Below, piece by piece: positions 18,428 to 27,417 of a stretch of DNA of 64,000 nt. The notes beneath the pieces were generated by a model that was not told where the DNA came from, did not search any database, and saw only the letters and a list, made by a program, of their open reading frames with translations. How positions within the stretch are numbered: position 1 is the stretch's first letter; every line of letters starts with the position of its first letter. A program made the position numbers and the translations under genes. This DNA comes from Paracoccaceae bacterium (GTDB taxonomy: Bacteria > Pseudomonadota > Alphaproteobacteria > Rhodobacterales > Rhodobacteraceae): assembly GCA_026706985.1 (NCBI GenBank), contig JAPOXR010000049.1, positions 62,001 to 126,000 on the forward strand, read 5' to 3'.

Positions 18428-18711
18428 TTGAACCGCTCCACCTATAGATTTGACGCCCGCATCCGGGTCCCCGATGCAGGCACCATCGATTGTGCCTGAT
18501 TCACGGCCCGGAAACAACAATGCGGGCAGCAGGCATTGGCGAAGCATTCCGCGGGAAAAGGCCGCCCGGCCTCGACGCATGAGCGCCGCCTCTGTTCACG
18601 GAGGATAGTGTCGCAGTGAATCGACTCCATTTCGCATTGGTCTTTGAGTATGGGCTTGCGGGAAATGGGGCGGGGTGCGTAGCACCGGCTCCAAGAGAAG
18701 CATTCACGGGG
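18428..18711. other. Divergent intergenic region, ribokinase/SDR
   Basis: About 284 bases from which rbsK (minus) and the SDR gene (plus) diverge. Promoters for both must lie here, but I can point to no convincing hexamers or operator. Confidence 0.35.
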
Positions 18712-19500
18712 ATGACAGCAATGATGCAATTACCTGGTTTAGCCGGAAGGCGGGTCGCAGTGACGGGAGCCGCGACCGGAATTGGTTACGATATCGCGAA
18801 GACATTGCTGGATGCGGGCTGCCGGGTTGCGGTCTGTGATGTTGACGCCGCGGCGGTCGAAGAGGCCTCCGCCAATCTCGGAAATGCATTGGTTTCCGTG
18901 GCTGATGTTGCCGATGAGGAAGAGGTTTCCCGGTTTTTCGGGGAGGTCAGCGAGGAATTCGGCGGCCTCGATGCGCTGGTGAACAATGCCGGTATCGCCG
19001 GTCCAACCTCGGCGGTGGAGTTTGTCAGCGCCGAGGAGTGGCAGCGTTGTGTCGATGTGGGGCTGACCGGTCAATTCCTGTGTGTGCGCTCATGTGTCGA
19101 GTTGCTCAGAGACGCCGGCGGAGGTGCAATCGTGAATATGTCCTCGGTGGTCGGTAAGCTCGGGCTGGCCCTCAGGGCACCTTATTCGGCTGTCAAGTTC
19201 GGCGTCATCGGGTTAACCCAATGCCTCGCCAAGGAACTCGGCCCATCCAATATCCGCGTGAATGCGATCCTGCCCGGAGTTGTCAGGGGGCGCCGGATTC
19301 AGCAGGTCATTGATGCCAGGGCCGAGGCAATCGGTGTCTCGTCGCAGGAGATGGAGAAGACATTCCTGTCAGCGGTTTCCATGCGGCGCATGGTCGAGGC
19401 CAGCGATATTTCGGCCATGTCCGCGTTCCTGATCTCGGATCTCGGGCGTCATGTTTCCGGGCAATCCATCGCCGTGGATGCGAATGTTGAAACGATTTGA
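18712..19500 (+). CDS. Short-chain dehydrogenase/reductase
   Basis: 262 residues of the classical SDR family. NAD(P) site TGAATGIG near the N terminus, structural NNAGIAG, and the catalytic Tyr-Lys pair in YSAVKFG with an upstream Ser in NMSSVVG. The acidic residue in AVCDVDA after beta-2 suggests NAD rather than NADP. ATG codons at 18712, 18721 and 18724 are all possible; a GGGG before 18712-18721 is the only ribosome-like signal. Substrate unknown; the C-terminal half with SMRRMVEASDIS resembles dehydrogenases of sugars or hydroxy acids. Ends 7 bases from the convergent next gene. Confidence 0.88.
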   Translation: MTAMMQLPGLAGRRVAVTGAATGIGYDIAKTLLDAGCRVAVCDVDAAAVEEASANLGNALVSVADVADEEEVSRFFGEVSEEFGGLDALVNNAGIAGPTSAVEFVSAEEWQRCVDVGLTGQFLCVRSCVELLRDAGGGAIVNMSSVVGKLGLALRAPYSAVKFGVIGLTQCLAKELGPSNIRVNAILPGVVRGRRIQQVIDARAEAIGVSSQEMEKTFLSAVSMRRMVEASDISAMSAFLISDLGRHVSGQSIAVDANVETI

Positions 19501-19507
19501 AACCGTC

Positions 19508-21154
19508 TCAATAGCATTCAATGAGCACCGTGATGTCGGAAGCGGCCCGGTTGAGATCGATTCGATCGGGCTCGGTCCGGCTGAAGGAATAGCTGGATAC
19601 GATTCCCGTGCCCAGGGCCAGCCGACTGATGGCTGCCGAGGGTGAAAAGGGATGCAGGCCCTGCGGCAGGCTGCGTCCGTTTTGCGGTTGTGTGGTCAGG
19701 ATGCCGGCCACCGCGCCATTGCGGTCAAGCACGGCGCCGCCGATATCTCCGGGAAAGATGTCGGCGCGAAGGAGATGCCTTTCACTGTCGCTGGCCGGGT
19801 CTTTTCCAATCATGGTGCCGTAGGTCTGGGACGGCGCTCCGAGTTCGCCGCCGAAAGAATAGCCCGAGACCGAAATGGCGGCGCCTTTGGATGGTGGTTT
19901 GGCGCTGAATTTGGCGAATGCCAGCGGAGACTGCTGGCTGTGCGGTGTCAACAGCGTTATGCCGCGAACCGGATCGACCGCGGCGACCGACATTTCCTGG
20001 TCCGGCAAAAGATAGATATGTGAGCAGGAATCGGCATCAAGCCCGCTTGTGGCCACTGTTCCGAGAGCATCGATAAAGAATCCCGAATGGCGGGACAAAG
20101 GTTGCGGAATTTCCAACCCGGCAAAAAGCGGGTCGGCGCTGTTGTCGCTGGCGGTGGTCACGAGCGGCAGCGTAGCCTCACTGGATTCAGAAAAACTGCC
20201 TGACAGCGCACGGTGGATCCGTAACATCAATTCCGAGTTGTCGGGATGCCAGACGAACAGATAGCCTTTGATCCGATCTTCGATCAGGCGGACATCGGCC
20301 TCGGCAACGATGGTTTCATCAGCAGCGGAAATTCGGAAGCGGTTCCCCGCGAACAGCCGCTCACCGCTTGCCGGTATGAATTCGAGATTCTCGAAGATGC
20401 CGTACAAGGTTTCGAAAGCCAGCGAATTGCCCGACAGGCTGACGAAAATAAGCTGGGTCCGGTTTCCCGGCGTCGGGTTCAGGTAAATAAAGGGCGCATC
20501 TATTCGGTCCAATTCCAGCAGGCCCGTCGGAATTTCGGCACTGATTCCGGCGCTGTCGAATTCCATCCGCTGCATTCCCGAGATCTCAATGTCCCGGTTA
20601 TACAGCTGGATCAACTGGTTGAACTGGTGACGCGACAAAGCACCGGTTTCCGGCAGGCCGCGTCGGGACTGGTAAGCCCTGATCGCTGCCCGCGACTGCG
20701 GTCCAATTTTTCCGTCGACCGCCCCCTGGTAATCCCCGAGCCACCTCAAGGCAGTCTGCGCCGCCAGTTTTTCCCCATCGCCATATTCTTCACCGGTGGT
20801 GTCCCGCTGCATCGCCCGGGTGCCGGCGGAAGACTGGACAAGTCTGCGGAAATGCCGACCACTGGTGATGCTGCTGAATTCGGAAACAATGCCGTCGCGG
20901 AGCAGCCTCTGGCGGACCTGCTGCGCTTCCGCTCTGGTGTATCGGCCGGCCGCGACAGCGAATCGACCACGCGCGGTTTGATGAATCTCCAGCCTGTCAA
21001 CTGTTCCGCGCAACTCGCGGGCGGCCCGCTGCGCTTCGTCCAGCCGCGGGTAAGTGGCGATCTGAAGCCAGTGATCCTGCTCCTGGGAAGCCGCTGCGGC
21101 GGCAAAAATCAAGTTTGCCGCGATGACAACGCCCGAAAGAACAAGATTTTTCAT
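19508..21154 (-). CDS. Exported SPOR / peptidoglycan-binding / inactive trypsin-fold protein
   Basis: 548 residues, probably periplasmic: signal peptide 1-23 (ending AAAAS), a SPOR-like domain (about 28-100, beginning WLQIATYP), a PGBD1-type peptidoglycan-binding domain (about 118-185, with DGKIGPQSRAAIRAYQ), a middle region without clear family (190-345), and a C-terminal trypsin-like fold (about 350-510). In the last, GDSGG of active proteases is GDIGG (Ile at about 471), and the segment where TNAHV should carry the catalytic His reads TVATSG. It therefore should not be a working serine protease. ATG 21154 is chosen over TTG 21160. Probably a cell-wall-associated binding protein. Confidence 0.75.
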   Translation of the reverse strand: MKNLVLSGVVIAANLIFAAAAASQEQDHWLQIATYPRLDEAQRAARELRGTVDRLEIHQTARGRFAVAAGRYTRAEAQQVRQRLLRDGIVSEFSSITSGRHFRRLVQSSAGTRAMQRDTTGEEYGDGEKLAAQTALRWLGDYQGAVDGKIGPQSRAAIRAYQSRRGLPETGALSRHQFNQLIQLYNRDIEISGMQRMEFDSAGISAEIPTGLLELDRIDAPFIYLNPTPGNRTQLIFVSLSGNSLAFETLYGIFENLEFIPASGERLFAGNRFRISAADETIVAEADVRLIEDRIKGYLFVWHPDNSELMLRIHRALSGSFSESSEATLPLVTTASDNSADPLFAGLEIPQPLSRHSGFFIDALGTVATSGLDADSCSHIYLLPDQEMSVAAVDPVRGITLLTPHSQQSPLAFAKFSAKPPSKGAAISVSGYSFGGELGAPSQTYGTMIGKDPASDSERHLLRADIFPGDIGGAVLDRNGAVAGILTTQPQNGRSLPQGLHPFSPSAAISRLALGTGIVSSYSFSRTEPDRIDLNRAASDITVLIECY

Positions 21155-21282
21155 GATCAAAGCCCGGAATTCAGGATTGGGCAGCTATGTATTACCGGCG
21201 GGGATTGCAAGCGCCGGAGGTTAATTGATAATTGCCCCGGCGCTTCTGTTCGAAGCGTGCGACCGGTCTTGACGAAAGAATT

Positions 21283-22239
21283 ATGACTGCGGCCAACTGC
21301 GGAAAGCCACTCTGTTTCCAGGACATTGTGCTGCGGCTTCAGAATTACTGGGCGGGGCAGGGCTGCGCACTGCTGCAGCCTTATGATCTGGAAGTCGGTG
21401 CAGGAACATTCCATCCGGCGACAATATTGCGGTCACTCGGCCCCAAACCCTGGTCGGCGGCGTATGTGCAGGCCTCCCGGCGCCCGGTGGATGGCCGTTA
21501 CGGCGAAAACCCGAACCGGCTGCAGCATTATTACCAGTTTCAGGTCATCATTAAGCCCTCACCCGCGGATATCAGGGAAATTTATTTCGGCTCTCTGGCT
21601 GCTGTCGGAGTGGAGGCCGAGCTGCATGATTTCCGCCTCGTGGAGGATGATTGGGAGAGCCCGACTCTGGGTGCCTCGGGCCTCGGTTGGGAGGTATGGT
21701 GTGATGGGATGGAGATTTCCCAATTCACCTATTTTCAACAGGTTGGCGGGCATGATTGCAAAGTGGTTCCGGTTGAAATCACATACGGGCTGGAGCGGCT
21801 GGCAATGTATGTGCTGCGGGTGAAGCATGTCATGGAAATGCCGTACAATGATCCATCCGCGGAATTGCCGCTCAGCTATGGCGATGTCTTCCGGCAGGCG
21901 GAGGCGGAGTATTCGCGCTGGAATTTTGACGTCTGCGACGGCGAAGCCGTGCGTCGACATTTTGAGGATGCGGAAAATGCCTGCCGGAACATTCTGCGGC
22001 AACCGGAGATTGATGCGCGCACCGGGCGAAGGATAATCATGGCTCAGCCAGCCTATGACCAATGCATCAAGGCATCGCATCTTTTCAACCTGCTGGATGC
22101 GCGCGGGATGGTTTCCGTCAGTGAACGCCAGTCTCTCATCGGCAGGGTGCGTGCACTTGCCAGACTTTGTGCCGATGCCTATCTGCGGACGGAAGCCGGC
22201 GGGTGGTCCGCACACCCCTCCGATGCCGCACGGAAATGA
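21283..22239 (+). CDS. glyQ: Glycyl-tRNA synthetase, alpha subunit
   Basis: Catalytic subunit of the bacterial alpha2beta2 GlyRS; charges tRNA-Gly. 318 residues from ATG 21283, with typical [17 protein letters not shown] and [17 protein letters not shown] segments, [15 protein letters not shown], and the conserved [18 protein letters not shown]. The stop overlaps the ATG of the next small gene (ATGA). Same-strand order glyQ, small gene, glyS is expected in Rhodobacterales. Confidence 0.97.
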   Translation: MTAANCGKPLCFQDIVLRLQNYWAGQGCALLQPYDLEVGAGTFHPATILRSLGPKPWSAAYVQASRRPVDGRYGENPNRLQHYYQFQVIIKPSPADIREIYFGSLAAVGVEAELHDFRLVEDDWESPTLGASGLGWEVWCDGMEISQFTYFQQVGGHDCKVVPVEITYGLERLAMYVLRVKHVMEMPYNDPSAELPLSYGDVFRQAEAEYSRWNFDVCDGEAVRRHFEDAENACRNILRQPEIDARTGRRIIMAQPAYDQCIKASHLFNLLDARGMVSVSERQSLIGRVRALARLCADAYLRTEAGGWSAHPSDAARK

Positions 22240-22697
22240 CGGGGCGCCTGGCTGTGTTGCTGTTATTGGCGGTGGTGTCGCTGACCGGTGCCGCGCTCTG
22301 GTATCTCGGCACTTATGTTCAATACACAGCTTTCCACGGTCCTCAACCCGGATTTGGGCCCGTTCTTGAATTGCAGGGCATCCGTAAATCTGTGTCATTG
22401 GCCGACATTCAGGGGATTCAAGGTGACTCGAGTCCGCTCAAATTCAGAGCCTGTTTCCGCACCGATCCACCCGTCCCGATCCCGGCGGATGCGGCTTATC
22501 CCGATCCCACGCCTTTGGTGGCACCCGACTGGTTCGGGTGCTTTGATGCCGAAAGAATTGGTGCCGATCTTGAAGCCGATCTTGCACAGGCGGTTCTGGT
22601 CAAGGGTGAAATCGCCTCCAGCATCGATAGAGTCGTTGCATTCTATCCGGATGGAAGAGGATACGTGTGGCATCAACTGAGCGGCTATGAGCACTGA
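22236..22697 (+). CDS. Small membrane-anchored protein between glyQ and glyS (DUF6446-like)
   Basis: 153 residues with an N-terminal membrane anchor (about 5-25, [21 protein letters not shown]) and a soluble domain of about 125 residues that should face the periplasm. It contains two cysteines (in FRACFRTD and WFGCFDAE) that could form a disulfide. I associate this position and shape with the uncharacterised family DUF6446 found beside glycyl-tRNA synthetase genes in Rhodobacterales; this is memory, not a search. The start overlaps the glyQ stop and glyS begins 9 bases after its stop. Function unknown. Confidence 0.75.
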   Translation: MTGRLAVLLLLAVVSLTGAALWYLGTYVQYTAFHGPQPGFGPVLELQGIRKSVSLADIQGIQGDSSPLKFRACFRTDPPVPIPADAAYPDPTPLVAPDWFGCFDAERIGADLEADLAQAVLVKGEIASSIDRVVAFYPDGRGYVWHQLSGYEH

Positions 22698-22705
22698 AGA
22701 GCAAC

Positions 22706-24790
22706 ATGCCTGACATCCTGATCGAAGCCTATTGCGAGGAAATTCCTGCGCGTATGCAGCGACCGGCGGCTGAACGATTGTGCGTCCTTCTGTATAAGGC
22801 ACTGCAGGATGTGGGGCTGGAGATGCAGAGCGCGGAAACTCATGTGACGCCGCGCAGGCTGTGTTTCATTGCCACAGGTCTGCCGCACACAAGCCCATCG
22901 AACGAAAAGCTGCGACGGGGACCGCGGTCAAATTCGCCGGCTGTCGCGATTGAGGGATTCGCCCGCTCCTGCGGGGTGCTGCCGGCCGATCTTGAAATCC
23001 GTGAAGATGCAGGCCGCGAGCATTATTTTGCCGTCATCAACACGCCGGGCGAAAAGCTGGATGATATTCTGAAACGCTGCATTCCAGATGTGTTCTTCGG
23101 CTTTCGCTGGCCAAAATCGATGCGTTGGGGCAGCGGTTCATTCAGGTGGGTCCGCCCGTTGCGTTCCATCCTGGCGGTGGTCGAAGATGAAGGCGGAATG
23201 CGGGAGCTGGATTTCACTGTCGCCGGCATCCGTGCCGGTCGCACCAGCTATGGCAATGCCGCCATGGGATCAGGTGAGTTCACCCTGGCTTCGATCAAAG
23301 GTTACCGAAAACAGTTGAGTCGGCGTTTCGTCATTCTCGAATCGAATAGGCGCGAGCAGCGCATTCGTGACCAGGCAATCGAATTGGCGACAGGTCTGGA
23401 TTTGGAACTGGTCGAAGACGCCGGATTGCTGGAAGAGATTGCCGGGCTGGTGGAGTGGCCGGTGCCGATGATCGAGGCGATTGATCCACGATTCCTGCAG
23501 TTGCCGGCGGAGATCCTCGTCGTCAATATGCGTATGCACCAGAAATATCTCGCCGCCCGTGACCGGGTTTCCGGGAAGGTGACGCATTTCATCTTTGTTG
23601 CAAACCGGACTGCTCCGGATGGCGGGCGCACGATTGCCGAAGGTAACAATATGGTGCTGTCGGCGAGGCTTGAGGATGCTGAATTCGTTTGGGCGAATGA
23701 TCTGCGCCGGATCAAGGCGCCGGACGGGTTGACGGGTCTGCGTGCCGGGCTTGCGAGGGTGAGTTTTCACAATCGCCTGGGGAACCTCGGAGAACGGGTG
23801 GACAGAATTGCCACCCTCGCGGCTGCGATTGCGGTTGAAACCGGCGACAATGCCGAATTGGCGCGTGCTGCGGCTGAGTTTGCCAAGCTGGATCTCATTT
23901 CCGAAACCGTCACGGAATTTCCCGAATTACAGGGTGTTGTGGGGCGCTTTTTTGCCGGTGAACTCGGACTCGCCCCTGAAATCGCCGCCGTCTGCGAAGA
24001 TCATTACCGACCGGCGGGACCTTCCGACTATACACCCACTTGCCGGATTTCCGTGATTGTCGGGCTTGCGGACCGAATTGACCAGCTGGCTGGATTTTTT
24101 GGAATAGGTGAAACACCGACCGGGTCCAAGGACCCGTTTGCGCTGCGCCGGGCAGCACTGGGAATTGTGCGCCTGACCGTGGAGAACGGAATTCGATTGC
24201 GGATGGCTCCATATGTCGAACAATCATGGCAGGCGATCCGCGGTGAGACCCCTGCGCGTGAGGTCGCGGCATCGGTCATGGATTTCATTCATGAGAGGCT
24301 GGCGGTGCATCTCCGCGCCCGGGGCATCCGTCACGACGCCATTGCGGCCTGCGCCAATCTGCCGGACTCCGATGATCTTTCAATGCTTGCGAGCCGGGCG
24401 AAAGAGCTGACAAATACCCTGCATGGTGATGTTGGAATGAGACTGCTGCACGGGTTTCGGCGTGCCAACAACATCATTGAGGCAGAACGGGCGAAAGGCG
24501 GCTTTACGCACTCGCGGGCGACTCCCGAACTCGCCGCCGCGCCGGCGGAAAAGCGGCTGTTTGCCACAATCCGCTCGGCAGGAGCCGTCATCGAAGCCGC
24601 CATGGCCGAAGAGGATTTCAAGACCGCCATGCAGGCGATGGCCGACCTCGCGGATCCAATCGACGATTTCTTTGAGACTGTTCGGGTCAATGCGGAAGAG
24701 ACGCGGGTTCGTGAAAACAGGCTTGCGCTATTGCTTGAGGTGACCGCAGTCACCAAGCATATCGCCGATCTGAGCTTGATCGATAGCTGA
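22706..24790 (+). CDS. glyS: Glycyl-tRNA synthetase, beta subunit
   Basis: tRNA-recognition subunit of alpha2beta2 GlyRS, 694 residues, normal length. It begins MPDILIEAYCEEIPARMQ, has the family's FFGFRWPKSMRWG segment, the HD-like central region (GSKDPFALRRAALG) and an anticodon-binding C terminus with LFATI and DNFF-type segment here as PIDDFFETVRVNAEE. Co-directional with glyQ and the small membrane protein gene. Confidence 0.97.
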   Translation: MPDILIEAYCEEIPARMQRPAAERLCVLLYKALQDVGLEMQSAETHVTPRRLCFIATGLPHTSPSNEKLRRGPRSNSPAVAIEGFARSCGVLPADLEIREDAGREHYFAVINTPGEKLDDILKRCIPDVFFGFRWPKSMRWGSGSFRWVRPLRSILAVVEDEGGMRELDFTVAGIRAGRTSYGNAAMGSGEFTLASIKGYRKQLSRRFVILESNRREQRIRDQAIELATGLDLELVEDAGLLEEIAGLVEWPVPMIEAIDPRFLQLPAEILVVNMRMHQKYLAARDRVSGKVTHFIFVANRTAPDGGRTIAEGNNMVLSARLEDAEFVWANDLRRIKAPDGLTGLRAGLARVSFHNRLGNLGERVDRIATLAAAIAVETGDNAELARAAAEFAKLDLISETVTEFPELQGVVGRFFAGELGLAPEIAAVCEDHYRPAGPSDYTPTCRISVIVGLADRIDQLAGFFGIGETPTGSKDPFALRRAALGIVRLTVENGIRLRMAPYVEQSWQAIRGETPAREVAASVMDFIHERLAVHLRARGIRHDAIAACANLPDSDDLSMLASRAKELTNTLHGDVGMRLLHGFRRANNIIEAERAKGGFTHSRATPELAAAPAEKRLFATIRSAGAVIEAAMAEEDFKTAMQAMADLADPIDDFFETVRVNAEETRVRENRLALLLEVTAVTKHIADLSLIDS

Positions 24791-24840
24791 CTCTGTCGGC
24801 TGTGGTGTGGCTCTTGCGCAGTTGAAACATTTATGCTGCA

Positions 24841-27375
24841 TTGCAGAAAACCGGTCCCGTGAGGCAGGAAGTGACAGAATCTCCGGATATTGCACTCGCA
24901 GGCAGCGTCCCCGGCCTCAGGCCGGAGGAATTTGGCGAACGTGCCGAGCGGCTGAACCGTTTGGCAGCGTTAGGGGTCAATCTGCCGCCGACCGTGTTCC
25001 TGTCGAGGCGCTGCGTGGAACGGATATCCGGGGGCGACACAGCGTGCCTTGAAGCGGCGTTACTTCAAATGGGCGAGAAAATACTGCTCGCGGTTCGCCC
25101 AAGCCCGGTGACGACATCATGGCACGGTGCCAAGGCAGTGTTGAATGTCGGTATGTCAGATCGCGCATGCTCAATGCTCGCGGCTGTGATCGGCTTGGAG
25201 AACGCGCAGGAGCTTTATGCCGAGTTCGTGCATTCATTCGCGCTCGAGATTGCCGATTTACCAGCGGAAGAGTTCGTCGCGCTCGCAGCCTCCTCACTGT
25301 GTGCCGGCGACAGGTTACAAGCGGTTCTGCGCCTGTATGAAGGCCATGCCGGACAGGCCTTTCCGCAGGCTGCGTCTGCCCAGTTGGCAAAGATCCTGAT
25401 TGGAATGCGGCACGGAGCCGGCAGAGAATCAGAAAGTTCGGAGCTTGGGATTATCCTGCAGGGGATGGCTGGCGGATTTCAGACCGAGGGAAGCGGGTTC
25501 GGTAGATTGACCGCAGTCGACCGAATGACCGGAGAGGCGGCAGTTTCAGGAGATCTTGAACTCTTCCAGGGCGGCGATTTTCTCTTTTACGGCGGTGTTA
25601 CCGGAATTCGTGATTATCTGCCGCAGCATGAAGTGACTTTGACAGATCTACTGGACGAATTGCGGCTGAAGTTGGCGGACCCGCAGCAGATTGAATTTGC
25701 ATTTGACCGGAGCAATATCTGGCTGCTGGATTCCCATCCGGCGCCGCGCTCGGTCCAGGCGGCGATTCATATTGCGGTCGAATTGGCCGAAAACGGAATA
25801 ATTGACCGGGGTTCGGCGATCTGCCGGGTTGCCGCGGGAAGTTTGAACAGGGTGCTGCACCCGCAAATCAGCCAGGACGCACCGAACCCGGTCATTGCCG
25901 GTGGAATCCCGGCCAGTCCGGGCGCGGCATCGGGCATGATTGCGTTTTCGTCGCGCGCGGCGGAACGATTTGTCGGTGCCGGGCAGAACTGCATTCTGGT
26001 GCGTGCGGAAACCGGACCTGAGGATTTTCGTGGCATGCATACCGCGCAGGGTGTGCTGACAGGTCGCGGCGGCTTGACCAGCCATGCCGCGGTTGTGGCC
26101 AGGGGGCTGGGGGTGCCGTGCGTTGTCGGCGCGGCGGAAATTCAGATCGCGCAACCGGATTCGGAAGGAGAGCGGATTCTCATTGCCCGCGGCGGACTGA
26201 AACTGAAGGAAGGCGACCTCATTACCGTTGACGGAACCACCGGACGGGTCCTGCGCGGACGCGCCGAGCTTGTCGAACCCTCCCTTGACAAGACTTTTGA
26301 GAAGTTCCTCTCCTGGGCCGATGAGATCCGCGACATAGGCGTCAGAGCCAATGCGGATACCACCGAGGAAGTGAGGGCAGCGCTGAAGTTCAAGGCTGAT
26401 GGCATAGGCCTCTGCCGCACCGAGCACATGTTTTTTGAAGCCTCGCAGCTCAATTTGATGCGGCGGATGCTGTTTGCGGAATCACCGCACGAACGCAGAT
26501 CTGTATTGGGACAATTGATTCAGTTGCAGAAGGCGGATTTTTCTGAATTGTTCCGCGAGATGACGGGAAGACCGGTATGCATTCGGCTGTTCGACCCGCC
26601 CCTGCATGAGTTTCTGCCCCGCGGTCAGCGTGAAATGGAAGAGATGGCAGAAGAACTCGGGCGCGATGTCAGGCATGTGATGCAGCGCGCCGACGATTTG
26701 AAGGAATTCAACCCCATGCTGGGAATGCGCGGGGTCCGGGTCGGAATCGTCATGCCTGAGATCTATGAGATGCAGGCACGGGCGATTTTCGAAGCTGCGG
26801 TTGAGGTCAGACGCAGCGGCATCGAACCGGTGCCGGAGATCATCATTCCATTGGTTTCCGCGAATCGGGAGGTGGAATTAGTGGGGGCCTATGTTGACCG
26901 CACCGCGAATGCCGTGAGAAGGGAGACTGAAAGCGACTTCCACTATCGGCTCGGCGTCATGGTGGAAACGCCGAGGGCGGCGCTGCGGGCCGGTGATCTG
27001 GCAACCAATTCCGACTTTTTGAGCTTTGGCACCAACGATCTGACACAGATGACCTATGGGTTGAGCCGCGATGACTCGCAGGGTTTCATTGACGAGTATA
27101 TCCGTCAGGATGTCTATCCGTTGGATCCGTTTGAAACGCTTGACGCCGAAGGAGTCGGTGAATTGCTGCAGATCGCCGCCCGGCGCGGACGCGGGACCAA
27201 ATCGGACCTGACCCTATCCATCTGTGGCGAGCATGGCGGTGATCCCGAAAGCATTTCCTTTTGCCGTAATGCCGGCTTCGACTATGTTTCCTGCTCGCCA
27301 TACCGGGTGCCGATCGCGCGACTGGCGGCAGGGCAATGCGCCGTCAGATCGGGAAATGCGGTGGAACCGGGATAA
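24841..27375 (+). CDS. Pyruvate phosphate dikinase-like protein with altered ATP-site residues
   Basis: Up to 844 residues, slightly shorter than PPDK (about 880). The phosphohistidine domain is intact (GRGGLTSHAAVVARG) and so is the C-terminal PEP/pyruvate barrel: LCRTEHMFF, SFGTNDLTQMTYG and CGEHGGDPESI with the catalytic Cys-Gly-Glu-His. The N-terminal nucleotide domain is divergent: where PPDK has the Q-D-x-E-F and L-Q-T-R segments that hold catalytic acids, Gln and Arg, this protein has QQIEF and LDSH. So ATP/Pi chemistry may be changed. The start is uncertain (TTG 24841 or GTG 24859). It follows glyS by 50 bases. A PEP-using phosphotransfer role is likely; true PPDK activity is unproven. 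Confidence 0.78.
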   Translation: MQKTGPVRQEVTESPDIALAGSVPGLRPEEFGERAERLNRLAALGVNLPPTVFLSRRCVERISGGDTACLEAALLQMGEKILLAVRPSPVTTSWHGAKAVLNVGMSDRACSMLAAVIGLENAQELYAEFVHSFALEIADLPAEEFVALAASSLCAGDRLQAVLRLYEGHAGQAFPQAASAQLAKILIGMRHGAGRESESSELGIILQGMAGGFQTEGSGFGRLTAVDRMTGEAAVSGDLELFQGGDFLFYGGVTGIRDYLPQHEVTLTDLLDELRLKLADPQQIEFAFDRSNIWLLDSHPAPRSVQAAIHIAVELAENGIIDRGSAICRVAAGSLNRVLHPQISQDAPNPVIAGGIPASPGAASGMIAFSSRAAERFVGAGQNCILVRAETGPEDFRGMHTAQGVLTGRGGLTSHAAVVARGLGVPCVVGAAEIQIAQPDSEGERILIARGGLKLKEGDLITVDGTTGRVLRGRAELVEPSLDKTFEKFLSWADEIRDIGVRANADTTEEVRAALKFKADGIGLCRTEHMFFEASQLNLMRRMLFAESPHERRSVLGQLIQLQKADFSELFREMTGRPVCIRLFDPPLHEFLPRGQREMEEMAEELGRDVRHVMQRADDLKEFNPMLGMRGVRVGIVMPEIYEMQARAIFEAAVEVRRSGIEPVPEIIIPLVSANREVELVGAYVDRTANAVRRETESDFHYRLGVMVETPRAALRAGDLATNSDFLSFGTNDLTQMTYGLSRDDSQGFIDEYIRQDVYPLDPFETLDAEGVGELLQIAARRGRGTKSDLTLSICGEHGGDPESISFCRNAGFDYVSCSPYRVPIARLAAGQCAVRSGNAVEPG

Positions 27376-27417
27376 CCGACGGCGCTGCGCACGGTATTTT
27401 CAGCTTTGGAGACGCGG

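Noticed and set aside
20246-21286. 346-residue plus-strand frame
   Set aside because: Antisense to the SPOR/trypsin-fold gene, which has a signal peptide and domain motifs; the plus frame has none.
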